Assembly: GCA_964057225.1 (NCBI GenBank)
Contig: OZ059895.1
Coordinates: 23,198,688 to 23,262,687 of the forward strand
DNA from: Auanema rhodensis
Taxonomy: Eukaryota > Nematoda > Chromadorea > Rhabditida > Rhabditidae
Direction: 5' to 3'
DNA: 64,000 bases
Shown in pieces: positions 1 to 12,284 of the stretch; the first letter of the stretch is position 1; the number at the start of each line of letters is the position of its first letter. The notes under the pieces are model-generated. The model saw nothing but the letters and a program-made list of their open reading frames with translations, ran no database searches and had not been told where the DNA came from. The position numbers and the translations under genes were made by a program.

Positions 1-68
1 ATTTTTAAGCTGCGTCGATCTGTGTTATCAGATTTGCGCTAGCTTAAAAATGCACCGAGATATCAACT

Positions 69-90
69 GATATAAGTTCACACTTATATC
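69..90. other. Second hairpin-capable dyad in the monomer
   Basis: GATATAAGT (69-77), loop TCAC, ACTTATATC (82-90): a perfect 9-bp inverted repeat with a 4-nt loop. Unlike the 241-273 dyads it is polymorphic: many monomers have GATATATGT in the left arm, some have ACTTATCTC in the right arm, and some have both, giving one or two mismatches. The changes are not compensatory. Confidence 0.8.
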
Positions 91-201
91 CTCGATTTTC
101 ACCCTGAAGAATTAATTTTTTCGTTGAATAACAATGTCCATCGTCTTTGCCTTGAAAAAAGAAATCTAAAAACATCTACTTTTTGCTAAATTATTTTGAA
201 A

Positions 202-213
202 TTTTTCGAAAAA
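202..213. other. A/T-tract palindrome TTTTTCGAAAAA
   Basis: A perfect 12-bp palindrome, once per monomer, inside a series of A and T tracts running from about 193 to 233. Such spaced tracts often bend DNA and could position nucleosomes; that is inferred. A minority of units carry TTTTTTGAAAAA here (for example near 44924 and 47030). Confidence 0.7.
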
Positions 214-240
214 ATTTTTGTCAAAATGTTTTTGGAAGCA

Positions 241-273
241 ATGTTGAGTGTACATGGAAACTCAACATACACT
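241..273. other. Overlapping alternative dyads in the monomer
   Basis: Dyad 1: ATGTTGAGT (241-249), 10-nt spacer, ACTCAACAT (260-268), a perfect 9-bp inverted repeat. Dyad 2: AGTGTA (247-252), 15-nt spacer, TACACT (268-273), a perfect 6-bp inverted repeat sharing bases with dyad 1, so the two stems cannot form together. The spacer also holds the palindrome TGTACA. The block is present in essentially every full monomer with very few changes. A role in binding a dimeric protein or in extrusion is inference. Confidence 0.85.
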
Positions 274-3200
274 AATGCATCATTTTTCAAACGATCATAA
301 CTAATTTTTGTATTAAGCGTTTCTCAATGTAGTATAGTGCATTCGATGCGGATTTTTAAGCTGCGTCGATCTGTTTTATCAGATTTGCGCTAGCTTAAAA
401 ATGCACCGAAATATCAACTGATATAAGTTCACACTTATATCCTCGATTTTCACCCTGAAGAATTAATTTTTTCGTTGAATAACAATGTCCATCGTCTTTG
501 CCTTGAAAAAAGGAATCTAAAAACATCTACTTTTTGCTAAATTATTTTGAAATTTTTCGAAAAAATTTTTGTCAAAATGTTTTTGGAAGCAATGTTGAGT
601 GTACATGGAAACTCAACATACACTAATGCATCATTTTTCAAACGATCATAACTAATTTTTGTATTAAGCGTTTCTCAATGTAGTATAGTGCATTCGATGC
701 GGATTTTTAAGCTGCGTCGATCTGTGTTATCAGATTTGAGCTAGCTTAAAAATGCACCGAGATATCAACTGATATATGTTCACACTTATATCCTCGATTT
801 TCACCCTGAAGAATTAATTTTTTCGTTGAATAACAATGTCCATCGTCTTTGCCTTGAAAAAAGGAATCTAAAAACATCTACTTTTTGCTAAATTATTTTG
901 AAATTTTTCGAAAAAATTTTTGTCAAAATGTTTTTGGAAGCAATGTTGAGTGTACATGGAAACTCAACATACACTAATGCATCATTTTTCAAACGATCAT
1001 AACTAATTTTTGTATTAAGCGTTTCTCAATGTAGTATAGTGCATTCGATGCGGATTTTTAAGCTGCGTCGATCTGTGTTATCAGATTTGCGCTAGCTTAA
1101 AAATGCACCGAGATATCAACTGATATATGTTCACACTTATATCCTCGATTTTCACCCTGAAGAATTAATTTTTTCGTTGAATAACATCGTCCATCGTCTT
1201 TGCCTTGTAAAAAGAAATCTAAAAACATCTACTTTTTGCTAAATTATTTTGAAATTTTTCGAAAAAAATTTTGTCAAAATGTTTTTGGAAGCAATGTTGA
1301 GTGTACATGGAAACTCAACATACACTAATGCATCATTTTTCAAACGATCATAACTAATTTTTGTATTAAGCGTTTCTCAATGTAGTATAGTGCATTCGAT
1401 GCAGATTTTTAAGCTGCGTCGATCTGTGTTATCAGATTTGCGCTAGCTTAAAAATGCACCGAGATATCAACTGATATAAGTTCACACTTATATCCTCGAT
1501 TTTCACCCTGAAGAATTAATTTTTTCGTAGAATAACAATGTCCATCGTCTTTGCCTTGAAAAAAGAAATCTAAAAACATCTACTTTTTGCTAAATTATTT
1601 TGAAATTTTTCGAAAAAATTTTTGTCAAAATGTTTTTGGAAGCAATGTTGAGTGTACATGGAAACTCAACATACACTAATGCATCATTTTTCAAACGATC
1701 ATAACTAATTTTTGTATTACGCGTTTCTCAATGTAGTATAGTGCATTCGATGCAGATTTTTAAGCTGCGTCGATCTGTGTTATCAGATTTGCGCTAGCTT
1801 AAAAATGCACCGAGATATCAACTGATATATGTTTACACTTATATCCTCGATTTTCACCCTGAAGAATTAATTTTTTCGTTGAATAACAATGTCCATCGTC
1901 TTTGCCTTGAAAAAAGAAATCTAAAAACATCTACTTTTTGCTAAATTATTTTGAAATTTTTCGAAAAAATTTTTGTCAAAATGTTTTTGGAAGCAATGTT
2001 GAGTGTACATGGAAACTCAACATACACTAATGCATCATTTTTCAAACGATCATAACTAATTTTTGTAATAAGCGTTTCTCAATGTAGTATAGTGCATTCG
2101 ATGCAGATTTTTAAGCTGCGTCGATCTGTGTTATCAGATTTGCGCTAGCTTAAAAATGCACCGAGATATCAACTGATATATGTTCACACTTATATCCTCG
2201 ATTTTCACCCTGAAGAATTAATTTTTTCGTTGAATAACAATGTCCATCGTCTTTGCCTTGAAAAAAAAAATCTAAAAACATCTACTTTTTGCTAAATTAT
2301 TTTGAAATTTTTCGAAAAAATTTTTGTCAAAATGTTTTTGGAAGCAATGTTGAGTGTACATGGAAACTCAACATACACTAATGCATCATTTTTCAAACGA
2401 TCATAACTAATTTTTGTATTAAGCGTTTCTCAATGTAGTATAGTGCATTCGATGCGGATTTTTAAGCTGCGTCGATCTGTGTTATCAGATTTGCGCTAGC
2501 TTAAAAATGCACCGAGATATCAACTGATATAAGTTCACACTTATCTCCTCGATTTTCACCCTGAAGAATTAATTTTTTCGTTGAATAACAATGTCCATCG
2601 TCTTTGCCTTAAGAGAAGGAATCTAAAAACATCTACTTTTTGCTAAATTATCTTGAAATTTTTCGAAAAAATTTTTGTCAAAATGTTTTTGGAAGCAATG
2701 TTGAGTGTACATGGAAACTCAACATACACTAATGCATCATTTTTCAAACGATCATAACTAATTTTTGTATTAAGCGTTTCTCAATGTAGTATAGTGCATT
2801 CGATGCGGATTTTTAAGCTGCATCGATCTGTGTTATCAGATTTGCGCTAGCTTAAAAATGCACCGAGATATCAACTGATATAAGTTCACACTTATATCCT
2901 CGATTTTCACCCTGAAGAATTAATTTTTTCGTTGAATAACATCGTCCATCGTCTTTGCCTTAAGAAAAGGAATCTAAAAACATCTACGTTTTGCTAAATT
3001 ATCTTGAAATTTTTCGAAAAAATTTTTGTCAAAATGTTTTTGGAAGCAATGTTGAGTGTACATGGAAACTCAACATACACTAATGCATCATTTTTCAAAC
3101 GATCATAACTAATTTTTGTATTAAGCGTTTCTCAATGTAGTATAGTGCATTCGATGCGGATTTTTAAGCTGCATCGATCTGTGTTATCAGATTTGCGCTA

Positions 3201-6200
3201 GCTTAAAAATGCACCGAAATATCAACTGATATAAGTTCACACTTATATCCTCGATTTTCACCCTGAAGAATTAATTTTTTCGTTGAATAACAATGTCCAT
3301 CGTCTTTGCCTTAAGAAAAGGAATCTAAAAACATCTACTTTTTGCTAAATTATCTTGAAATTTTTCGAAAAAATTTTTGTCAAAATGTTTTTGGAAGCAA
3401 TGTTGAGTGTACATGGAAACTCAACATACACTAATGCATCATTTTTCAAACGATCATAACTAATTCTTGTATTAAGCGTTTCTCAATGTAGTATAGTGCA
3501 TTCGATGCAGATTTTTAAGCTGCGTCGATCTGTGTTATCAGATTTGCGCTAGCTTAAAAATGCACCGAGATATCAACTGATATAAGTTCACACTTATATC
3601 CTCGATTTTCACCCTGAAGAATTAATTTTTTCGTTGAATAACAATGTCCATCGTCTTTGCCTTGAAAAAAGAAATCTAAAAACATCTACTTTTTGCTAAA
3701 TTATTTTGAAATTTTTCGAAAAAATTTTTGTCAAAATGTTTTTGGAAGCAATGTTGAGTGTACATGGAAACTCAACATACACTAATGCATCATTTTTCAA
3801 ACGATCATAACTAATTTTTGTATTACGCGTTTCTCAATGTAGTATAGTGCATTCGATGCAGATTTTTAAGCTGCGTCGATCTGTGTTATCAGATTTGCGC
3901 TAGCTTAAAAATGCACCGAGATATCAACTGATATATGTTTACACTTATATCCTCGATTTTCACCCTGAAGAATTAATTTTTTCGTTGAATAACAATGTCC
4001 ATCGTCTTTGCCTTGAAAAAAGAAATCTAAAAACATTTACTTTTTGCTAAATTATTTTGAAATTTTTCGAAAAAATTTTTGTCAAAATGTTTTTGGAAGC
4101 AATGTTGAGTGTACATGGAAACTCAACATACACTAATGCATCATTTTTCAAACGATCATAACTAATTTTTGTATTACGCGTTTCTCAATGTAGTATAGTG
4201 CATTCGATGCAGATTTTTAAGCTGCGTCGATCTGTGTTATCAGATTTGCGCTAGCTTAAAAATGCACCGAGATATCAACTGATATATGTTTACACTTATA
4301 TCCTCGATTTTCACCCTGAAGAATTAATTTTTTCGTTGAATAACAATGTCCATCGTCTTTGCCTTGAAAAAAGAAATCTAAAAACATTTACTTTTTGCTA
4401 AATTATTTTGAAATTTTTCGAAAAAATTTTTGTCAAAATGTTTTTGGAAGCAATGTTGAGTGTACATGGAAACTCAACATACACTAATGCATCATTTTTC
4501 AAACGATCATAACTAATTTTTGTAATAAGCGTTTCTCAATGTAATATAGTGCATTCGATGCAGATTTTTAAGCTGCGTCGATCTGTGTTATCAGATTTGC
4601 GCTAGCTTAAAAATGCACCGAGATATCAACTGATATATGTTCACACTTATATCCTCGATTTTCACCCTGAAGAATTAATTTTTTCGTTGAATAACAATGT
4701 CCATCGTCTTTGCCTTGAAAAAAAAATCTAAAAACATCTACTTTTTGCTAAATTATTTTGAAATTTTTCGAAAAAATTTTTGTCAAAATGTTTTTGGAAG
4801 CAATGTTGAGTGTACATGGAAACTCAACATACACTAATGCATCATTTTTCAAACGATCATAACTAATTTTTGTATTAAGCGTTTCTCAATGTAGTATAGT
4901 GCATTCGATGCGGATTTTTAAGCTGCGTCGATCTGTGTTATCAGATTTGCGCTAGCTTAAAAATGCACCGAGATATCAACTGATATAAGTTCACACTTAT
5001 CTCCTCGATTTTCACCCTGAAGAATTAATTTTTTCGTTGAATAACAATGTCCATCGTCTTTGCCTTAAGAAAAGGAATCTAAAAACATCTACTTTTTGCT
5101 AAATTATTTTGAAATTTTTCGAAAAAATTTTTGTCAAAATGTTTTTGGAAGCAATGTTGAGTGTACATGGAAACTCAACATACACTAATGCATCATTTTT
5201 CAAACGATCATAACTAATTTTTGTAATAAGCGTTTCTCAATGTAGTATAGTGCATTCGATGCAGATTTTTAAGCTGCGTCGATCTGTGTTATCAGATTTG
5301 CGCTAGCTTAAAAATGCACCGAAATATCAACTGATATAAGTTCACACTTATATCCTCGATTTTCACCCTGAAGAATTAATTTTTTCGTTGAATAACAATG
5401 TCCATCGTCTTTGCCTTGAAAAAAGGAATCTAAAAACATCTACTTTTTGCTAAATTATTTTGAAATTTTTCGAAAAAATTTTTGTCAAAATGTTTTTGGA
5501 AGCAATGTTGAGTGTACATGGAAACTCAACATACACTAATGCATCATTTTTCAAACGATCATAACTAATTTTTGTATTAAGCGTTTCTCAATGTAGTATA
5601 GTGCATTCGATGCGGATTTTTAAACTGCGTCGATCTGTGTTATCAGATTTGCGCTAGCTTAAAAATGCACCGAAATATCAACTGATATATGTTCACACTT
5701 ATCTCCTCGATTTTCACCCTGAAGAATTAATTTTTTCGTTGAATAACAATGTCCATCGTCTTTGCCTTGAAAATAGGAATCTAAAAACATCTACTTTTTG
5801 CTAAATTATTTTGAAATTTTTCGAAAAAATTTTTGTCAAAATGTTTTTGGAAGCAATGTTGAGTGTACATGGAAACTCAACATACACTAATGCATCATTT
5901 TTCAAACGATCATAACTAATTTTTGTATTAAGTGTTTCTCAATGTAGTATAGTGCATTCGATGCGGATTTTTAAGCTGCGTCGATCTGTGTTATCAGATT
6001 TGCGCTAGCTTAAAAATGCACCGAGATATCAACTGATATAAGTTCACACTTATCTCCTCGATTTTCACCCTGAAGAATTAATTTTTTCGTTGAATAACAA
6101 TGTCCATCGTCTTTGCCTTAAGAAAAGGAATCTAAAAACATCTACTTTTTGCTAAATTATCTTGAAATTTTTCGAAAAAATTTTTGTCAAAATGTTTTTG

Positions 6201-9200
6201 GAAGCAATGTTGAGTGTACATGGAAACTCAACATACACTAATGCATCATTTTTCAAACGATCATAACTAATTTTTGTATTAAGCGTTTCTCAATGTAGTA
6301 TAGTGCATTCGATGCGGATTTTTAAGCTGCATCGATCTGTGTTATCAGATTTGCGCTAGCTTAAAAATGCACCGAAATATCAACTGATATAAGTTCACAC
6401 ATATATCCTCGATTTTCACCCTGAAGAATTAATTTTTTCGTTGAATAACAATGTCCATCGTCTTTGCCTTGAAAAAAGGAATCTAAAAACATCTACTTTT
6501 TGCTAAATTATTTTGAAATTTTTCGAAAAAATTTTTGTCAAAATGTTTTTGGAAGCAATGTTGAGTGTACATGGAAACTCAACATACACTAATGCATCAT
6601 TTTTCAAACGATCACAACTAATTTTTGTATTAAGCGTTTCTCAATGTAGTATAGTGCATTCGATGCGGATTTTTAAGCTGCGTCGATCTGTGTTATCAGA
6701 TTTGAGCTAGCTTAAAAATGCACCGAGATATCAACTGATATATGTTCACACTTATATCCTCGATTTTCACCCTGAAGAATTAATTTTTTCGTTGAATAAC
6801 AATGTCCATCGTCTTTGCCTTGAAAAAAGGAATCTAAAAACATCTACTTTTTGCTAAATTATTTTGAAATTTTTCGAAAAAATTTTTGTCAAAATGTTTT
6901 TGGAAGCAATGTTGAGTGTACATGGAAACTCAACATACACTAATGCATCATTTTTCAAACGATCATAACTAATTTTTGTAATAAGCGTTTCTCAATGTAG
7001 TATAGTGCATTCGATGCAGATTTTTAAGCTGCGTCGATCTGTGTTATCAGATTTGCGCTAGCTTAAAAATGCACCGAAATATCAACTGATATAAGTTCAC
7101 ACTTATATCCTCGATTTTCACCCTGAAGAATTAATTTTTTCGTTGAATAACAATGTCCATCGTCTTTGCCTTGAAAAAAGGAATCTAAAAACATCTACTT
7201 TTTGCTAAATTATTTTGAAATTTTTCGAAAAAATTTTTGTCAAAATGTTTTTGGAAGCAATGTTGAGTGTACATGGAAACTCAACATACACTAATGCATC
7301 ATTTTTCAAACGATCATAACTAATTTTTGTATTAAGCGTTTCTCAATGTAGTATAGTGCATTCGATGCGGATTTCTAAGCTGCAATGATCTGTGTTATCA
7401 GATTTGCGCTAGCTTAAAAATGCACCGAGATATCAACTGATATAAGTTCACACTTATATCCTCGATTTTCACCCTGAAGAATTAATTTTTTCGTTGAATA
7501 ACAATGTCCATCGTCTTTGCCTTGAAAAAAGGAATCTAAAAACATCTACTTTTTGCTAAATTATTTTGAAATTTTTCGAAAAAATTTTTGTCAAAATGTT
7601 TTTGGAAGCAATGTTGAGTGTACATGGAAACTCAACATACACTAATGCATCATTTTTCAAACGATCATAACTAATTTTTGTAATAAGCGTTTCTCAATGT
7701 AGTATAGTGCATTCGATGCAGATTTTTAAGCTGCGTCGATCTGTGTTATCAGATTTGCGCTAGCTTAAAAATGCACCGAAATATCAACTGATATAAGTTC
7801 ACACTTATATCCTCGATTTTCACCCTGAAGAATTAATTTTTTCGTTGAATAACAATGTCCATCGTCTTTGCCTTGAAAAAAGGAATCTAAAAACATCTAC
7901 TTTTTGCTAAATTATTTTGAAATTTTTCGAAAAAATTTTTGTCAAAATGTTTTTGGAAGCAATGTTGAGTGTACATGGAAACTCAACATACACTAATGCA
8001 TCATTTTTCAAACGATCATAACTAATTTTTGTATTAAGCGTTTCTCAATGTAGTATAGTGCATTCGATGCGGATTTTTAAGCTGCAATGATCTGTGTTAT
8101 CAGATTTGCGCTAGCTTAAAAATGCACCGAGATATCAACTGATATAAGTTCACACTTATATCCTCGATTTTCACCCTGAAGAATTAATTTTTTCGTTGAA
8201 TAACAATGTCCATCGTCTTTGCCTTGAAAAAAGGAATCTAAAAACATCTACTTTTTGCTAAATTATTTTGAAATTTTTCGAAAAAATTTTTGTCAAAATG
8301 TTTTTGGAAGCAATGTTGAGTGTACATGGAAACTCAACATACACTAATGCATCATTTTTCAAACGATCATAACTAATTTTTGTATTAAGCGTTTCTCAAT
8401 GTAGTATAGTGCATTCGATGCGGATTTTTAAGCTGCATCGATCTGTGTTATCAGATTTGCGCTAGCTTAAAAATGCACCGAGATATCAACTGATATAAGT
8501 TCACACTTATCTCCTCGATTTTCACCCTGAAGAATTAATTTTTTCGTTGAATAACAATGTCCATCGTCTTTGCCTTAAGAAAAGGAATCTAAAAACATCT
8601 ACTTTTTGCTAAATTATCTTGAAATTTTTCGAAAAAATTTTTGTCAAAATGTTTTTGGAAGCAATGTTGAGTGTACATGGAAACTCAACATACACTAATG
8701 CATCATTTTTCAAACGATCATAACTAATTTTTGTATTAAGCGTTTCTCAATGTAGTATAGTGCATTCGATGCGGATTTTTTAGCTGCATCGATCTGTGTT
8801 ATCAGATTTGCGCTAGCTTAAAAATGCACCGAAATATCAACTGATATAAGTTCACACTTATATCCTCGATTTTCACCCTGAAGAATTAATTTTTTCGTTG
8901 AATAACAATGTCCATCGTCTTTGCCTTGAAAAAAAAAATCTAAAAACATCTACTTTTTGCTAAATTATTTTGAAATTTTTCGAAAAAATTTTTGTCAAAA
9001 TGTTTTTGGAAGCAATGTTGAGTGTACATGGAAACTCAACATACACTAATGCATCATTTTTCAAACGATCATAACTAATTTTTGTATTAAGCGTTTCTCA
9101 ATGTAGTATAGTGCATTCGATGCGGATTTTTAAGCTGCATCGATCTGTGTTATCAGATTTGCGCTAGCTTAAAAATGCACCGAAATATCAACTGATATAA

Positions 9201-9476
9201 GTTCACACATATATCCTCGATTTTCACCCTGAAGAATTAATTTTTTCGTTGAATAACAATGTCCATCGTCTTTGCCTTGAAAAAAGGAATCTAAAAACAT
9301 CTACTTTTTGCTAAATTATTTTGAAATTTTTCGAAAAAATTTTTGTCAAAATGTTTTTGGAAGCAATGTTGAGTGTACATGGAAACTCAACATACACTAA
9401 TGCATCATTTTTCAAACGATCACAACTAATTTTTGTATTAAGCGTTTCTCAATGTAGTATAGTGCATTCGATGCAG

Positions 9477-12284
9477 ATTTTTAAGCTGCGTCGATCTGTG
9501 TTATCAGATTTGCGCTAGCTTAAAAATGCACCGAAATATCAACAGATATAAGTTCACACTTATATCCTCGATTTTCACCCTGAAGAATTAATTTTTTCGT
9601 TGAATAACAATGTCCATCGTCTTTGCCTTGAAAAAAGGAATCTAAAAACATCTACTTTTTGCTAAATTATTTTGAAATTTTTCGAAAAAATTTTTGTCAA
9701 AATGTTTTTGGAAGCAATGTTGAGTGTACATGGAAACTCAACATACACTAATGCATCATTTTTCAAACGATCATAACTAATTTTTGTATTAAGCGTTTCT
9801 CAATGTAGTATAGTGCATTCGATGCGGATTTCTAAGCTGCAATGATCTGTGTTATCAGATTTGCGCTAGCTTAAAAATGCACCGAGATATCAACTGATAT
9901 AAGTTCACACTTATATCCTCGATTTTCACCCTGAAGAATTAATTTTTTCGTTGAATAACAATGTCCATCGTCTTTGCCTTGAAAAAAGGAATCTAAAAAC
10001 ATCTACTTTTTGCTAAATTATTTTGAAATTTTTCGAAAAAATTTTTGTCAAAATGTTTTTGGAAGCAATGTTGAGTGTACATGGAAACTCAACATACACT
10101 AATGCATCATTTTTCAAACGATCATAACTAATTTTTGTAATAAGCGTTTCTCAATGTAGTATAGTGCATTCGATGCAGATTTTTAAGCTGCGTCGATCTG
10201 TGTTATCAGATTTGCGCTAGCTTAAAAATGCACCGAAATATCAACTGATATAAGTTCACACTTATATCCTCGATTTTCACCCTGAAGAATTAATTTTTTC
10301 GTTGAATAACAATGTCCATCGTCTTTGCCTTGAAAAAAGGAATCTAAAAACATCTACTTTTTGCTAAATTATTTTGAAATTTTTCGAAAAAATTTTTGTC
10401 AAAATGTTTTTGGAAGCAATGTTGAGTGTACATGGAAACTCAACATACACTAATGCATCATTTTTCAAACGATCATAACTAATTTTTGTATTAAGCGTTT
10501 CTCAATGTAGTATAGTGCATTCGATGCGGATTTTTAAGCTGCAATGATCTGTGTTATCAGATTTGCGCTAGCTTAAAAATGCACCGAGATATCAACTGAT
10601 ATAAGTTCACACTTATATCCTCGATTTTCACCCTGAAGAATTAATTTTTTCGTTGAATAACAATGTCCATCGTCTTTGCCTTGAAAAAAGGAATCTAAAA
10701 ACATCTACTTTTTGCTAAATTATTTTGAAATTTTTCGAAAAAATTTTTGTCAAAATGTTTTTGGAAGCAATGTTGAGTGTACATGGAAACTCAACATACA
10801 CTAATGCATCATTTTTCAAACGATCACAACTAATTTTTGTATTAAGCGTTTCTCAATGTAGTATAGTGCATTCGATGCAGATTTTTAAGCTGCGTCGATC
10901 TGTGTTATCAGATTTGCGCTAGCTTAAAAATGCACCGAAATATCAACAGATATAAGTTCACACTTATATCCTCGATTTTCACCCTGAAGAATTAATTTTT
11001 TCGTTGAATAACAATGTCCATCGTCTTTGCCTTGAAAAAAGGAATCTAAAAACATCTACTTTTTGCTAAATTATTTTGAAATTTTTCGAAAAAATTTTTG
11101 TCAAAATGTTTTTGGAAGCAATGTTGAGTGTACATGGAAACTCAACATACACTAATGCATCATTTTTCAAACGATCATAACTAATTTTTGTATTAAGCGT
11201 TTCTCAATGTAGTATAGTGCATTCGATGCGGATTTCAAAGCTGCAATGATCTGTGTTATCAGATTTGCGCTAGCTTAAAAATGCACCGAGATATCAACTG
11301 ATATAAGTTCACACTTATATCCTCGATTTTCACCCTGAAGAATTAATTTTTTCGTTGAATAACAATGTCCATCGTCTTTGCCTTGAAAAAAGGAATCTAA
11401 AAACATCTACTTTTTGCTAAATTATTTTGAAATTTTTCGAAAAAATTTTTGTCAAAATGTTTTTGGAAGCAATTTTGAGTGTACATGGAAACTCAACATA
11501 CACTAATGCATCATTTTTCAAACGATCATAACTAATTTTTGTAATAAGCGTTTCTCAATGTAGTATAGTGCATTCGATGCAGATTTTTAAGCTGCGTCGA
11601 TCTGTGTTATCAGATTTGCGCTAGCTTAAAAATGCACCGAAATATCAACTGATATAAGTTCACACTTATATCCTCGATTTTCACCCTGAAGAATTAATTT
11701 TTTCGTTGAATAACAATGTCCATCGTCTTTGCCTTGAAAAAAGGAATCTAAAAACATCTACTTTTTGCTAAATTAGTTTGAAATTTTTCGAAAAAATTTT
11801 TGTCAAAATGTTTTTGGAAGCAATGTTGAGTGTACATGGAAACTCAACATACACTAATGCATCATTTTTCAAACGATCATAACTAATTTTTGTATTAAGC
11901 GTTTCTCAATGTAGTATAGTGCATTCGATGCGGATTTTTAAGCTGCAATGATCTGTGTTATCAGATTTGCGCTAGCTTAAAAATGCACCGAGATATCAAC
12001 TGATATAAGTTCACACTTATATCCTCGATTTTCACCCTGAAGAATTAATTTTTTCGTTGAATAACAATGTCCATCGTCTTTGCCTTGAAAAAAGGAATCT
12101 AAAAACATCTACTTTTTGCTAAATTATTTTGAAATTTTTCGAAAAAATTTTTGTCAAAATGTTTTTGGAAGCAATGTTGAGTGTACATGGAAACTCAACA
12201 TACACTAATGCATCATTTTTCAAACGATCATAACTAATTTTTGTAATAAGCGTTTCTCAATGTAGTATAGTGCATTCGATGCAG
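9477..12284 (+). repeat. 4-monomer HOR cassette, two adjacent copies
   Basis: Monomers starting at 9477, 9828, 10179 and 10530 match those at 10881, 11232, 11583 and 11934 (1404-bp offset). Shared markers are ATCAACAGATATAAG in the first unit, GGATTTC[T/A]AAG with AATGATCTG in the second, ACCGAA in the third and AATGATCTG in the fourth. Related cassettes begin near 7020, 12987 and 17901, marked by GGATTTCTAAG at about 7371, 13338 and 18252. The last unit differs between copies, so boundaries are approximate. Confidence 0.7.

Larger units (their letters stand above)
1..351 (+). repeat. Representative satellite monomer (351 bp)
   Basis: Reference unit for the array. Landmarks: ATTTTTAAGCTGC at 1-13; variable GTCG/ATCG/AATG site at 14-17; hairpin dyad at 69-90; variable purine run around 160-174; palindrome TTTTTCGAAAAA at 202-213; near-invariant block about 212-296; overlapping dyads at 241-273; CATTCGATGCGG near the end. 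The length is 117 codons, so a reading frame keeps its phase from unit to unit. It is also about twice a nucleosome repeat. The start point is arbitrary. Confidence 0.95.

Noticed and set aside
111-140. CENP-B box in TTTCGTTGAATAACAATG
   Set aside because: It matches the 5' half (TTTCGTTG and the central A) but lacks the essential CGGG, so only 5 of the 9 core positions fit.
1-351. Ancient four-part sub-repeat of about 88 bp inside the monomer
   Set aside because: ATTTTTC-like strings recur at rough 86-90 bp steps, but similarity outside the T runs is too weak to support it by eye.
6513-6710. 65-codon ORFs repeated in eight monomers as possible small genes
   Set aside because: They begin at TTG, lie in satellite monomers, and exist only because one recurrent T-to-C change removes a stop. 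No codon bias, promoter or domain supports coding.
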